Positions 53,106-62,455 of a stretch of 64,000 bases of DNA are shown here, in pieces. The translations under genes were made by a program, and so were the position numbers. Each line of letters begins with the position of its first letter. The stretch's first letter is position 1. This DNA comes from CADEED01 sp043747835 (GTDB taxonomy: Bacteria > Pseudomonadota > Gammaproteobacteria > Steroidobacterales > Steroidobacteraceae). The stretch lies in the NCBI GenBank assembly GCA_043747835.1, contig JAYTOK010000086.1:55404-119403 (forward strand), in the 5' to 3' direction. The notes below the pieces were generated by a model. It saw only the letters and a list, made by a program, of their open reading frames with translations, had not been told where the DNA came from and did no database searches.

Positions 53106-53734
53106 ACGAAATGCGACACGTTCGGCGTCGCAACGTGTTGTGTGCATTCATAGCCGAGCTTCAGCAGGTCCAGCCCCAGGAACAGGTGCTCGCCGTCACC
53201 GAGCAACACCGGCGCGACGGCGATGTGCATTTCGTCGACGAGCCGCGCCGTGAGGTATTGGCGGATCGTCTCGACACCGCCCCCAAGCCGTACGTCCTTG
53301 CCTTTCGCCGCCGCGAACGCCTGCGCGAGCGCGGACTCAATCCCGTCCGTGACGAAGTGGAACGTCGTCCCGCCCTCCATCGAGAATGACTTTCGCGGAT
53401 GGTGCGTGAGCACGAACGCGTCGCAGTGATACGGCGGATTCGGTCCCCACCAGCCCTTCCACTCCTCGTCCGGCCACCCTCCACGAATCGGACCGAACAT
53501 GTTGCGGCCCAGGATCCAGGCGCCGATGTTCGCGAAGCCGCTCTCGATGAAGTCGTTGTTGACGCCGGTTTCGCCAACTCCGTCTCCGTGCATCGTCTGG
53601 AACGCGCGCGTCGCGAACGCCCAGGTGTGCAGTTCCGTTCCACCGACGCCGAGCGGATTCTGAAGATCCTGCGCGGGACCTGCGCCGTAGCCATCGAGAG
53701 AGATGGCGAAACTGTGGACGCGAAGCTTGGGCAT
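53075..53734 (-). CDS. Dihydrofolate reductase/RibD-like reductase
   Basis: A 219-residue protein of the RibD C-terminal (DHFR-like) family: SFAISLDGYGAG at the start, GRNMFGPIRGGW, and HIAVAPVLLGDGEHLF near the end. Substrate unknown. The end KGTDLFSH is encoded by the palindrome that also ends the LysR gene; overlap is 11 bp. ATG 53734 chosen on homology of the N-terminal strand. Confidence 0.87.
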   Translation of the reverse strand: MPKLRVHSFAISLDGYGAGPAQDLQNPLGVGGTELHTWAFATRAFQTMHGDGVGETGVNNDFIESGFANIGAWILGRNMFGPIRGGWPDEEWKGWWGPNPPYHCDAFVLTHHPRKSFSMEGGTTFHFVTDGIESALAQAFAAAKGKDVRLGGGVETIRQYLTARLVDEMHIAVAPVLLGDGEHLFLGLDLLKLGYECTQHVATPNVSHFVIKGTDLFSH

Positions 53735-53793
53735 GCGGCGAGCTCGGTTTTGCGAAGCGCGCGATCTTACGCAGGTTTCGCGACCGAATCTTT

Positions 53794-54294
53794 TTACTCC
53801 GCGCGTATCAGTGCGCGTCGCGCCGCGCTCAGCAACGCGTGCGAGTAACGTTTGTGGAATCCGAGCAACGCCTGGAATCCACCGGTCATTCTCTTCTCGC
53901 CGTTGCCGCCTGGCGGCTTGACGACCGCGGACCCGAAGTAGAGACGCGTGGTCCCGCCTTTCGGTTCGACCATCAACCACGAGCGTGTTTTTCCCTGGAA
54001 GTCACAGAGCAGCAGCTGATCCGTCGCGCGACCTTCGACGGTCCACGCCGCGAAACTGTCGCGCTTTCCTTCCGCGAGCTCACGCGCCTCGGCATCGGTC
54101 GACGGTTTGCCGATGAACGTGAGGATCAGGCGTTCGAACTTGAAGAGGCGCGTGTTGTAGAACGCGGCAACGAATTCCGAGTGCGTCACCTCGCGCGAAA
54201 TCCCCGTCGCGAAGCAGTCGGTGTAGTCGCCGGCATCGGTGTAGACGCGCAACAGCGCGCCCTGCGGCAGTTCGGAGGCGTGGACGTCCGGCAT
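53794..54294 (-). CDS. Hypothetical protein coupled to GST-like gene
   Basis: A 166-residue soluble protein (LLRVYTDAGDYTDCFATG, FKFERLILTFIGKPSTDAEARELAEGKR). I do not recognise the family. ATG 54294 overlaps the stop of the GST-like gene as TGATG. Confidence 0.7.
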   Translation of the reverse strand: MPDVHASELPQGALLRVYTDAGDYTDCFATGISREVTHSEFVAAFYNTRLFKFERLILTFIGKPSTDAEARELAEGKRDSFAAWTVEGRATDQLLLCDFQGKTRSWLMVEPKGGTTRLYFGSAVVKPPGGNGEKRMTGGFQALLGFHKRYSHALLSAARRALIRAE

Positions 54295-55061
54295 CAGAGC
54301 GACAGCGGCAGCTCGAGATGCCGCGCATACATCATGTCGCGGTGCTCGAAGAGGATCGGATCGATCGCGGCTGCCGTTTCGGCGTCCAGCCATTCGAACG
54401 CCGCGCGGACGCCGGGATTCATCGGGCAGACGGATTCCGGCAGCGGCTTGAACAGCGCCATGAACGTGGCGCTGTAGACGTCGACCGCGCTCAGCGCGTC
54501 GAGGTAGTACTCCTTCCCGGCGGCACGCCGCGCGCGCAGCGTCGAGCCGAACGCGTCTAACAACTCGCGCGTCCGCGCGCCGGCCGTCGTCCCGACTTCG
54601 GGTGTGTAGCCATACTTCTGGCCGAGGTAGGCCGCGATCCGCTCATTGAAGCCGCCGATCTTCTTCAGGCCCGCGTGAACGTTCTGCAATCGACGCGTCC
54701 ATCCGAGACCGTCTGGCCCGCAGAACTTTGCGGCGAGCTCGAGCGCGCGCATGCGCGCGTCGGCATTTGTCGGTAGCAATGCCGGCAGCGGTGCGAGCCG
54801 TTCGGCCAGCATGAGAATCTCCTCCCATCCCGACCGCCGCGGCTCGCCATCGAACGCGACGATGGGCGCGCTCAACTGCCCCGCCCAGACCTTCAGCGCT
54901 TCGCTGTCGTACACGAGGCGCGTCGCGACCCAGGGAATGCGCTTGAGATGGAAGAAGCCCTTGGCGGCTTCGCTCCAGGGGCTCGGCACACCGTCGAGCA
55001 CGACCATGCGCAACCCGTGGCTTGCGATCGCCTGATCGACACCGATGTATTCGAAAGTCAT
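54294..55061 (-). CDS. GST-like protein
   Basis: A 255-residue protein with an atypical thioredoxin-like N-domain (VPSPWSEAAKGFFHLKRIPW, then APIVAFDGEPRRSGWEEILML) and a helical C-domain (LDALSAVDVYSATFMALF). Divergent member of the GST superfamily; catalytic residue not clear. Confidence 0.75.
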   Translation of the reverse strand: MTFEYIGVDQAIASHGLRMVVLDGVPSPWSEAAKGFFHLKRIPWVATRLVYDSEALKVWAGQLSAPIVAFDGEPRRSGWEEILMLAERLAPLPALLPTNADARMRALELAAKFCGPDGLGWTRRLQNVHAGLKKIGGFNERIAAYLGQKYGYTPEVGTTAGARTRELLDAFGSTLRARRAAGKEYYLDALSAVDVYSATFMALFKPLPESVCPMNPGVRAAFEWLDAETAAAIDPILFEHRDMMYARHLELPLSL

Positions 55062-55191
55062 GACTTCGATCCGTCAGCAGTAGTTCTGTTGGATACCGAC
55101 ATTAGAATTGCTTGCCCTCGCCAGCACTGTACTGCATGAATTCGCCGCAAACCGCCGATTCTGAGTTCGGCATTTCTCTACAATTGTCTAC

Positions 55192-56055
55192 ATGTCAAAA
55201 CGTGGCTGGATTCTTTTTCTCTCGCTCGGACTCTTGTGGGGCATGCCGTATCTGCTGATCCGCATCGCGGTCACCTCGATCGATCCCGCCGTGATGGCGG
55301 GCGCGCGCACATTGCTCGGCGCCCTGTTGCTGCTGCCTTTCGCTTTGCATCGCAAGGCGCTGGCGCCGGTATTCGCGCCGGGCAAGTGGCAGTGGCTGCT
55401 CGCGTTCACACTGATCGAGATCAGCCTGCCCTGGTGGTTGTTAGGCCACGCCGAAACACGCCTGAACAGCTCGACCGCTGGCCTGATGATCGCGGTCGTG
55501 CCGTTATTCGCCGCGCTCATCATCACCAAACTCGGACACGAGAAGCTCGAGATGCGCCGGTTGATCGGTCTCGTCATCGGTTTCGCCGGAGTCGCGCTGC
55601 TCGTCGGCCTCGACATCCACTTCACGGATTTCGCCGCCGTCGGCGCAATCATCGTCGTGTCGCTCTGTTACGCGATCGGTCCGATCATCATCGACCGCAA
55701 GCTCAAGGACGTGCCGGCCATCGGCGTGATCACCGGCTCGCTGATCATCGCGACGGCAATCTACGCGCCGTTCGCACCGTTTCTGTGGCCAGAGGCTGTG
55801 CCCGCGGAAGCCGCGTGGTCCGTGGTGGGACTCGGCGTACTGTGTACCGCCGCGGCGTTCATGGTCTTCTTCGCACTGATCGCGGAAGTCGGCCCCGCGC
55901 GCGCGACCGTGATCACTTACGTGAATCCCGCCGTCGCGATCATGTTGGGCGCGTTGGTGCTCGACGAGCCGCTGACGCTCGGCATGGCGATCGGGTTTCC
56001 GTTGGTGATCGTAGGTTCGATTCTGGGGACAGGGCGAAGGACCGCCGCGCACTAG
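55192..56055 (+). CDS. EamA/DMT family transporter
   Basis: Inner membrane exporter or permease of 287 residues with ten helices and two EamA repeats (VMAGARTLLGALLLLPF; AVAIMLGALVLDEPLTLG). Substrate unknown. No ribosome site precedes the ATG; the transcript may be nearly leaderless. Confidence 0.9.
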   Translation: MSKRGWILFLSLGLLWGMPYLLIRIAVTSIDPAVMAGARTLLGALLLLPFALHRKALAPVFAPGKWQWLLAFTLIEISLPWWLLGHAETRLNSSTAGLMIAVVPLFAALIITKLGHEKLEMRRLIGLVIGFAGVALLVGLDIHFTDFAAVGAIIVVSLCYAIGPIIIDRKLKDVPAIGVITGSLIIATAIYAPFAPFLWPEAVPAEAAWSVVGLGVLCTAAAFMVFFALIAEVGPARATVITYVNPAVAIMLGALVLDEPLTLGMAIGFPLVIVGSILGTGRRTAAH

Positions 56056-56197
56056 CTCGGTCAGGGCGAGTCTTCGGGATGCCGCGGTGCGCGGACCAGG
56101 TAGCGGTAGACAAGCATTCCCTTGCCGTTCGGGTCTCATTCGCGTCGTCTGCTTCGTCTATAGACCGGACTCCGCGCGCACATATATAAGTACGCGC

Positions 56198-57307
56198 GTG
56201 GAGTTCTACCAAAAAGCATTCTTCGTGGTCCTTGCCGCTCTCGTCGGCTACGGACTCCTGCTGGTCATCCAGCCCTTCGCCGGATCCATGGCCTGGGCGA
56301 TTTTCCTCGCCTTCATACTCTTTCCTGTACACCGCTGGCTGACCCGCAAGCTCAAGGGGCGCGAAGGCTGGTCCGCCGGCATCATGACCGCCCTCACGCC
56401 GTTTGCGCTGATGACGCCGCTGGCATTCCTGGGCGTCGTGTTCGCGAATCAGGCGCGCGCGCTGGTGGCCTATCTGCAGGACAGCAATTTTCGAATCGAT
56501 GGCAGCCTGTTGGGGCGCCTCGAAACGTATCCGGTCATCGGTCCGGTAGCGCGTCTCGCACGCGAGGAGCTTTCCGTCTCGGGCGGCGAATTTCAGCAAT
56601 GGCTGACGAGCAGCGCGCAGACGGTGCTCAAGAACATCGCGTCGATGAGCGGCGGCGTCGTGTTGTCGGCCCTCGGCACGCTCATCGGCTTCTTCTTCAT
56701 GTTGTTCCTGCTCTTCTTCTTTCTGCGCGACGGGCGCGACATGTTCGAGAAGCTGCAGCGCCTGATCCCGGTGCCATCGGAGCATCGCGAGCAGCTCTTC
56801 AAGCACCTGTCGAGCGTCACGCGTGGCGTGTTCTACGGCATCGGCCTCACGGCCATCTGCCAGGGAGTCCTGGTCGGAATCGGTTTCGCGATCGCGGGGC
56901 TGCCCTCGCCGGTGGTGTTCGGCGTGCTCGCGGCAATCCTCGCGCTGCTACCCGCGGGCGGCGCGGCCATCGTGTGGATTCCCGGCATGCTCTTTCTCGC
57001 GGCGTCCGGCCGCTGGGGAATGGCGGTGTTCATGCTGGTCTGGGGAGTCATCGTCTCGACGTCCGACAACATCCTGCGGCCCGTGCTCGTCGCGCGCTAC
57101 GCGCCGGTGTCGGCGTTCATGGTGTTTGTCGGCGTGGTCGGCGGCATCGCGGCATTCGGCACGATCGGGATCGTGGTCGGTCCGGTGTTCCTCGCGCTGG
57201 TCGCGGCGATCCTCGAGTACTTCGACGAGAAGATCATCGCGCCGAATGTGCGGAAGATCGAGGCGCAGGGAGATACCGCCGAGGGGCCGCCGAAGATGGG
57301 TCTCTGA
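56198..57307 (+). CDS. AI-2E family transporter (PerM-like)
   Basis: Membrane protein of about 369 residues with seven or eight helices and the conserved LLPAGGAAIVWIPG and GPVFLALVAAILEYF. Family exports signals or ions; role here unknown. GTG 56198 is preferred because the helix starts there, and a TATATA box lies about 11 bp upstream. Confidence 0.88.
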   Translation: MEFYQKAFFVVLAALVGYGLLLVIQPFAGSMAWAIFLAFILFPVHRWLTRKLKGREGWSAGIMTALTPFALMTPLAFLGVVFANQARALVAYLQDSNFRIDGSLLGRLETYPVIGPVARLAREELSVSGGEFQQWLTSSAQTVLKNIASMSGGVVLSALGTLIGFFFMLFLLFFFLRDGRDMFEKLQRLIPVPSEHREQLFKHLSSVTRGVFYGIGLTAICQGVLVGIGFAIAGLPSPVVFGVLAAILALLPAGGAAIVWIPGMLFLAASGRWGMAVFMLVWGVIVSTSDNILRPVLVARYAPVSAFMVFVGVVGGIAAFGTIGIVVGPVFLALVAAILEYFDEKIIAPNVRKIEAQGDTAEGPPKMGL

Positions 57308-57331
57308 AAATTGGGGTCAGGCCCCATTTTT
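57307..57331 (+). repeat. GGGGTCAG...CCCC repeat at the AI-2E gene stop
   Basis: Near-perfect AAAATTGGGG/CCCCATTTTT stem with loop TCAGG, ending in a T run; starts at the last base of the stop and may serve as terminator. Inverted relative of the 33412 copy. Confidence 0.8.
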
Positions 57332-57378
57332 AATCACCTTCGATTTGCGGCGCGCAGGCCGTATCATTCGCGCCCTCC

Positions 57379-59565
57379 ATGGACCTCTCCACCGCCAAGA
57401 ATGGCCCGCTTCTCAGCGGCCTCAACGACGCGCAAGCCGGCGCCGTCTCCGCGCCCGTCGGCCCCGTGCTCGTGCTCGCCGGCGCGGGTTCCGGCAAGAC
57501 GCGCGTCCTCATCCACCGCATCGCCTGGGTGATCCAGAACGAAGGCGCATCGCCGCATTCGATCCTCGCGGTGACGTTCACGAACAAGGCGGCCGCGGAG
57601 ATGCGCGCGCGCCTCGAGAAGTTGTTAGGCGTTCCCGGAGGCGCCATGTGGGTGGGCACGTTCCACGGCATCGCGCACCGCCTGCTGCGCCTGCACTGGC
57701 GCGACGCGAACCTGCCGCAGAGCTTCCAGATCCTCGACGGCGAGGACCAGCAACGCCTCATCAAGAAGATCGTGCGCGCGATGGAGCTCGACGAAGCGCG
57801 CTGGGTACCGCGCGAGGTCCAGTGGTTCATCAACCACAACAAGGACGAAGGTTTCCGTCCGGGCGTGCTCAAGGACGCCGGCGATCCGACACGGCAGACA
57901 CTGATCCGCATCTACAAGGAATACGAAGCGCAGTGCCAGAGGACGGGCGTCGTCGATTTCGCGGAGCTGTTGCTGCGCGCGTATGAGCTGTGGCGCGATC
58001 GGCCGGAAATCCTGGCTCACTATCGTCGGCGCTTCCGGCACGTCCTGATCGACGAGTTCCAGGACACGAACAACATCCAGTACGCGTGGGCGCTGCTGGT
58101 CGCGGGACCCGAAGGCGCGCCGTTCGTCGTCGGCGACGACGACCAGTCCATCTACCGCTGGCGTGGTGCGCGCGTCGAAAACCTCACGCGCTTCACGAAG
58201 GATTTTCCCGCCGCGAAGATGTTCCGTCTCGAGCAGAACTACCGCTCGACGGGCAACATCCTGAAGGCCGCCAATGCGCTGATCTCGAACAACACCGGGC
58301 GCCTCGGCAAGAACTTGTGGACGCAGGGTGTCGACGGCGAGCCCATCCGGCTCTATGCGGCGTTCAACGAGCGCGATGAAGCGGACTTCGTGACGAACCG
58401 CATCAGGGAGTGGATGGCGCAGGGCGGCGTTCGGCGCGACGTCGCGATTCTCTACCGCAGCAACGCGCAATCGCGCGTGTTCGAGGAATCCTTTCTCTCC
58501 GCGCGCATTCCATACAAGGTGTACGGCGGCCTGCGGTTCTTCGAGCGTGCTGAGATCAAGGATGCACTCGCGTATCTGCGTCTGATCACCAATCATGCCG
58601 ATGACGCGTCGTTCGAACGCGTCGTGAATCTGCCGACACGCGGCGTCGGCGCCACCTCGCTCGACAAGGTCCGCGAGCAGGCGAAAGCCGGCAGCACGCA
58701 CCTGTGGGAAGCCGCCGCGCACTGCATTTCGCACGGGATGCTGGGACCGAAGGCCGAGGCCGCGGTGAACGGATTTCTCAAGCTCATCGAGCAACTCGGC
58801 TCCGACATCCAGGGCCTCGAGCTGCACGAGCAGGTCGATCACGTCATCAACAACTCGGGTCTCGTGGAGCACCACAAGAAGGAGAAGGCCTCGGATCGCG
58901 GCGAAGCGCGCGTCGAGAACCTGAACGAACTCGTGTCCGCTGCGCGCGGGTTCTCGCCCGATGTCGCGAACAGCGAAGATGAGAAACTGCCGCCGCTCGA
59001 ATCGTTTCTCTCGCACGCGGTGCTCGAGTCCGGCGAAGGCCAGGCGGCGGAGTGGGAAGACTGCATCCAGATGATGACGCTGCACACGGCGAAGGGACTC
59101 GAGTTCCCGCTGGTGTTCATGAGCGGCATGGAAGACGGCCTGTTTCCGCACCAGCGATCGCTCAACGATCCCGAGGGGCTCGAAGAGGAACGGCGTCTTT
59201 GCTACGTCGGCGCGACGCGTGCGATGCGACAACTGTTCATCACGTACGCCGAGCAGCGCCGGCTGCACGGCATGGACACCTTCGGCGCGCCGTCGCGATT
59301 CATCGCGGAGATTCCGGATGAGCTCGTCGAAGAGGTGCGGCCGCGCATCCAGATCTCACGTCCGGTCGCGGCCGGACGGTTCCGCGCGCCTTCCGAGGAG
59401 CTTGCGCCCGGCGTGAAGTTGGGCGCGCGCGTGCGGCACAAGAAGTTCGGCGAGGGCGTGATCCTGAAAGTGGAAGGCCAGGGGCCGCAGGCGAACATCG
59501 AGGTCAACTTCCAATCGCTCGGTCGCAAAGTGATGATGCTCGAATATCTCGAGGTTGTTAGGTGA
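57379..59565 (+). CDS. uvrD: DNA helicase II
   Basis: SF1A 3'-5' helicase of 728 residues for mismatch and nucleotide excision repair. Motifs: GAGSGKTRVL (I), FTNKAAAEMR (Ia), DEFQDTN (II), GDDDQSIYRWRGA (III), QNYRSTG (IV), TLHTAKGLEFP (V), VGATRAM (VI). The C-terminal Tudor-like RVRHKKFGEGVI is present. Overlaps pyrF as GTGA. Confidence 0.97.
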   Translation: MDLSTAKNGPLLSGLNDAQAGAVSAPVGPVLVLAGAGSGKTRVLIHRIAWVIQNEGASPHSILAVTFTNKAAAEMRARLEKLLGVPGGAMWVGTFHGIAHRLLRLHWRDANLPQSFQILDGEDQQRLIKKIVRAMELDEARWVPREVQWFINHNKDEGFRPGVLKDAGDPTRQTLIRIYKEYEAQCQRTGVVDFAELLLRAYELWRDRPEILAHYRRRFRHVLIDEFQDTNNIQYAWALLVAGPEGAPFVVGDDDQSIYRWRGARVENLTRFTKDFPAAKMFRLEQNYRSTGNILKAANALISNNTGRLGKNLWTQGVDGEPIRLYAAFNERDEADFVTNRIREWMAQGGVRRDVAILYRSNAQSRVFEESFLSARIPYKVYGGLRFFERAEIKDALAYLRLITNHADDASFERVVNLPTRGVGATSLDKVREQAKAGSTHLWEAAAHCISHGMLGPKAEAAVNGFLKLIEQLGSDIQGLELHEQVDHVINNSGLVEHHKKEKASDRGEARVENLNELVSAARGFSPDVANSEDEKLPPLESFLSHAVLESGEGQAAEWEDCIQMMTLHTAKGLEFPLVFMSGMEDGLFPHQRSLNDPEGLEEERRLCYVGATRAMRQLFITYAEQRRLHGMDTFGAPSRFIAEIPDELVEEVRPRIQISRPVAAGRFRAPSEELAPGVKLGARVRHKKFGEGVILKVEGQGPQANIEVNFQSLGRKVMMLEYLEVVR

Positions 59566-60386
59566 GCGGTCAGCCGTTTTCCGCGAAACTCGCGGCAGCG
59601 TGGAAGGCGACGAACTCGCTCGTGTGCGTGGGCCTCGATCCCGAACCCAGGAAATTCCCCGATCAGTTTCGCGACGCGCCGGGCGGCATCTTCGAGTTCA
59701 ACAAGATCATCATCGATGCGACTCGCGATCTCGTGTGCGCGTACAAGCCGCAGTTCGCGCATTACGCAGCGCACGCCGCGGAGACGCAGCTCGAACACAC
59801 GATCGACTACATCAAGGCCACGGCGCCGAACGCGATCGTGATCCTGGATTCCAAGCGCGGCGACATCGGCAGCACGGCCGAGCAGTATGTGCACGAGGCG
59901 TTCGAGCGCTTCGGCGCGGATGCGGTGACCGTGAATCCCTATCTCGGACGCGATTCCGTCGAGCCTTTCCTCAAGCACGCCGACAAGGGCGTGATCATCC
60001 TGTGTCGCACGAGCAACCCGGGCGCGAAGGATTTTCAGGATCTGACCGTCGGCCCGGGGAAGAAGCTCTTCCAGCACGTTGCGGAGACGGTGGCGAAGGA
60101 CTGGAACGCTGCAGGCAACTGCATGCTCGTCGTCGGCGCGACGTATCCCGAGGAGCTTGCGGATATCCGCAAGCGCGTCGGCGACCTGCCGTTTCTGGTG
60201 CCGGGCGTCGGCGCGCAGGGCGGCGATGTCGCGAAGGTGATGGCGGCCGGCAAGACGGCAGCAGGCACGGGTCTCGTGATCAGCTCGTCACGCGCGATCC
60301 TCTATGCGAGCTCGGGAGCGGACTTCGCGGATGCCGCTCGCAAGGCGGCGACGGAACTGCGGGACTCCATCAACGCGCACCGGTAG
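59562..60386 (+). CDS. pyrF: Orotidine 5'-phosphate decarboxylase (type 2)
   Basis: Last step of UMP synthesis. The 274-residue length and DSKRGDIGSTAEQY motif mark the longer type 2 PyrF also seen in mycobacteria and myxobacteria. GTG start overlaps the uvrD stop. The stop lies in the left arm of a 34-bp inverted repeat. Confidence 0.95.
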   Translation: MSGQPFSAKLAAAWKATNSLVCVGLDPEPRKFPDQFRDAPGGIFEFNKIIIDATRDLVCAYKPQFAHYAAHAAETQLEHTIDYIKATAPNAIVILDSKRGDIGSTAEQYVHEAFERFGADAVTVNPYLGRDSVEPFLKHADKGVIILCRTSNPGAKDFQDLTVGPGKKLFQHVAETVAKDWNAAGNCMLVVGATYPEELADIRKRVGDLPFLVPGVGAQGGDVAKVMAAGKTAAGTGLVISSSRAILYASSGADFADAARKAATELRDSINAHR

Positions 60387-60482
60387 TGGTGCCGGGGAGG
60401 GGGTTCGGGGTTCGCGGCGCAGCAGTTAGTTAGTTAGGCCGCGCCGGGCGCGAACCCCGAACCCCCTCCCCGGCACCACTAC
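60383..60482. repeat. 34-bp inverted repeat spanning two convergent stops
   Basis: Arms 60383-60416 and 60449-60482 are perfect reverse complements separated by 32 nt containing GTTAGTTAGTTAG. The left arm holds the pyrF TAG and the right arm the TAG of the convergent gene. Probably a two-way terminator. Confidence 0.92.
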
Positions 60483-60946
60483 GGCCCCCACCGGAATTCG
60501 CGCTGCGGGACTTTCTGCTCCATCGTGAGGGGTCCCGGATCCGGCCGATTGAGGTCGGGAAGCAGCGCCCGCCATGACTGACCCGGATTCTTGAGCATCC
60601 ACCACAAGGTTGCCGGTGGAAATCCCGCGGGAATCGTTTCTTCGAACTTCATCGGCAGCAACTCCCGCTGGCCTTCGACGACGATCGTGTCCTTCTCCCA
60701 GTCCGGCGCGCCAAGTAGCGCCGCCATTTCACGGCGGGTCATGAGGTCGCGGATCTTGCCGACACGCAGGTCGAGTCGCTTGGCGGGCGGCGCCGACGGA
60801 GAGGCGGCGGCTTGCGAGGCCGGTTTGGCTTGAGGAGTCGCCTCAAGCCGAGGCGCCTTGGCGGGTTGCGAGGGTCCGGCCGGTTCCGCGGCATCCGCCG
60901 CAAAGCTGATGACGAGCGCGAGACTCCATCCGGCCGCGTGATTCAT
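60479..60946 (-). CDS. Hypothetical exported protein
   Basis: A 155-residue protein with a signal peptide (ALVISFAADA), an Ala/Pro/Lys-rich linker and a C-terminal domain (IRDLMTRREMAALLGAPDWEKDTIVVEGQ). No family recognised. Convergent with pyrF. Confidence 0.65.
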   Translation of the reverse strand: MNHAAGWSLALVISFAADAAEPAGPSQPAKAPRLEATPQAKPASQAAASPSAPPAKRLDLRVGKIRDLMTRREMAALLGAPDWEKDTIVVEGQRELLPMKFEETIPAGFPPATLWWMLKNPGQSWRALLPDLNRPDPGPLTMEQKVPQREFRWGP

Positions 60947-61007
60947 GGGACCTCTCCTGCGTAGTCTTGCGACCGGCGGGGCGGCACGAAGGTTCCAGTA
61001 AATGGAG

Positions 61008-61030
61008 TAAATGGGGTCTGACCCCATTTA
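61008..61030. repeat. GGGGTCTG palindrome upstream of trkA
   Basis: Perfect 10-bp arms (61008-61017, 61021-61030) around CTG, 20 bp before trkA. Unlike most copies it lies at a 5' end, so it could affect trkA start. Confidence 0.8.
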
Positions 61031-61050
61031 TTCCCTACAATACGGCCCCC

Positions 61051-62424
61051 ATGAAGATCGTGATACTCGGCGCCGGGCAAGTCGGGCGCACCGCGGCATA
61101 CCACCTGTCCCGCGAGGAATCCAACGAGGTCACGGTCGTCGACACCAATGAAGAGGTGCTGCGCGATCTCCAGGATCGCCTCGACATCCGCACGGTCGCC
61201 GGCAACGCCGCCTATCCATCCGTCCTCGAGGCCGCGGGCTGCGCGTCCGCCGACATCATCGTCGCGCTGACCTCGAGCGACGAAGTGAACATGATGGCCT
61301 GCGAAGTGGCGTACACGCTCTATCGCACGCGCACGAAGATCGCGCGCATCCGCTCGTCCGAGTACACGAAGCACCCCAAGCTATTCGCGGACGAGGCGTT
61401 GTCGGTCGACGTCTGGATCAGCCCCGAGCAGCTGGTCACCGAGTACATCGCGCAACTGATCAAGTTTCCCGGAGCGCTGCAGGTGCTCGATTTCGCGGAC
61501 GGTCGCGTGCGGCTCGTCGGCATCCGCGCGCGCAAGGGCGGCCTGCTCGTGAGCCAGAAGCTCAAGGCGCTCAAGGAACATCACCCGAACACCGAAGCGC
61601 GCGTCGTGGCTATCTACCGCAACGGGCGCAGCATCATGCCCGATGGCGAAACGGTCATCGAGGAGAACGACGAAGTCTTCTTCATCGCGGCGCGCGACGA
61701 CATCAGCAAGTTCATGCGCGAGATCCGCAAGGAAGAGGCGCCGGCCAAGCGCGTCGTCATCGCGGGCGGCGGCAACATCGGTTTCTCGCTCGCGCGCCGC
61801 CTAGAAGAGACGAACCAGGTGAAGCTCATCGAGCGCGATCCCAAGCGCGCGCGCCGTGTTTCGGAGGCTCTGCTCAACACGATCGTGCTCAACGGCGACG
61901 CCGCGGACGAGGAGCTGCTCATCGAAGAGAACATCGACAGCTGCGACGTGTTCGCGTCGCTCACGAATTCCGAAGAGGCGAACATCCTCTCCGCGATGCT
62001 CGCGAAGCGTCTGGGCGCGCGGAAGGTGATGGCGCTGATCAACAAGCCGTCGTACGCCGACCTCATGGAGAGCGGCAGCATCGACATCGCGATCTCGCCC
62101 CAGACCATCACGATCGGCTCACTACTCGCGCACGTGCGGCGCGGCGACGTCGTGCGCGTGCACAGTCTGCGCCGCGGCGCGGCGGAGGCGCTCGAGGCCG
62201 TGGTGCACGGCACCGACAAGACCTCGCGCGTAGTCGGCCGGCGCGTCGACCAGATCCCGCTGCCGGAGGGCGCCGCCATCGGCGCCGTCGTGCGCGGCGA
62301 CCAGGTCACCATCGCGCATCACGACACGATGATCCAGAACGATGATCATGTGATCGTGTTCCTTTCGGACCGGCGTCACGTCGAGCAGGTGGAACGCCTG
62401 TTCTCCGGCCCCGGCGGCCGCTGA
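61051..62424 (+). CDS. trkA: Trk potassium uptake regulator TrkA
   Basis: Cytoplasmic NAD-binding gating ring protein of TrkH, 457 residues. Two RCK units each with a Rossmann fold (ILGAGQVGRTAAYHL at the start, IAGGGNIGFSLARRL near 236) and TrkA-C domains. ATG 61051. trkH follows 31 bp later. Confidence 0.96.
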   Translation: MKIVILGAGQVGRTAAYHLSREESNEVTVVDTNEEVLRDLQDRLDIRTVAGNAAYPSVLEAAGCASADIIVALTSSDEVNMMACEVAYTLYRTRTKIARIRSSEYTKHPKLFADEALSVDVWISPEQLVTEYIAQLIKFPGALQVLDFADGRVRLVGIRARKGGLLVSQKLKALKEHHPNTEARVVAIYRNGRSIMPDGETVIEENDEVFFIAARDDISKFMREIRKEEAPAKRVVIAGGGNIGFSLARRLEETNQVKLIERDPKRARRVSEALLNTIVLNGDAADEELLIEENIDSCDVFASLTNSEEANILSAMLAKRLGARKVMALINKPSYADLMESGSIDIAISPQTITIGSLLAHVRRGDVVRVHSLRRGAAEALEAVVHGTDKTSRVVGRRVDQIPLPEGAAIGAVVRGDQVTIAHHDTMIQNDDHVIVFLSDRRHVEQVERLFSGPGGR

Positions 62425-62455
62425 GACCCCAAAGGATGTTCAAGGGAGCGTCGAC

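Noticed and set aside
60417..60448. GTTAGTTAGTTAG as a possible short tandem repeat or CRISPR-like spacer
   Set aside because: Only three units of four bases within one inverted repeat; no array.
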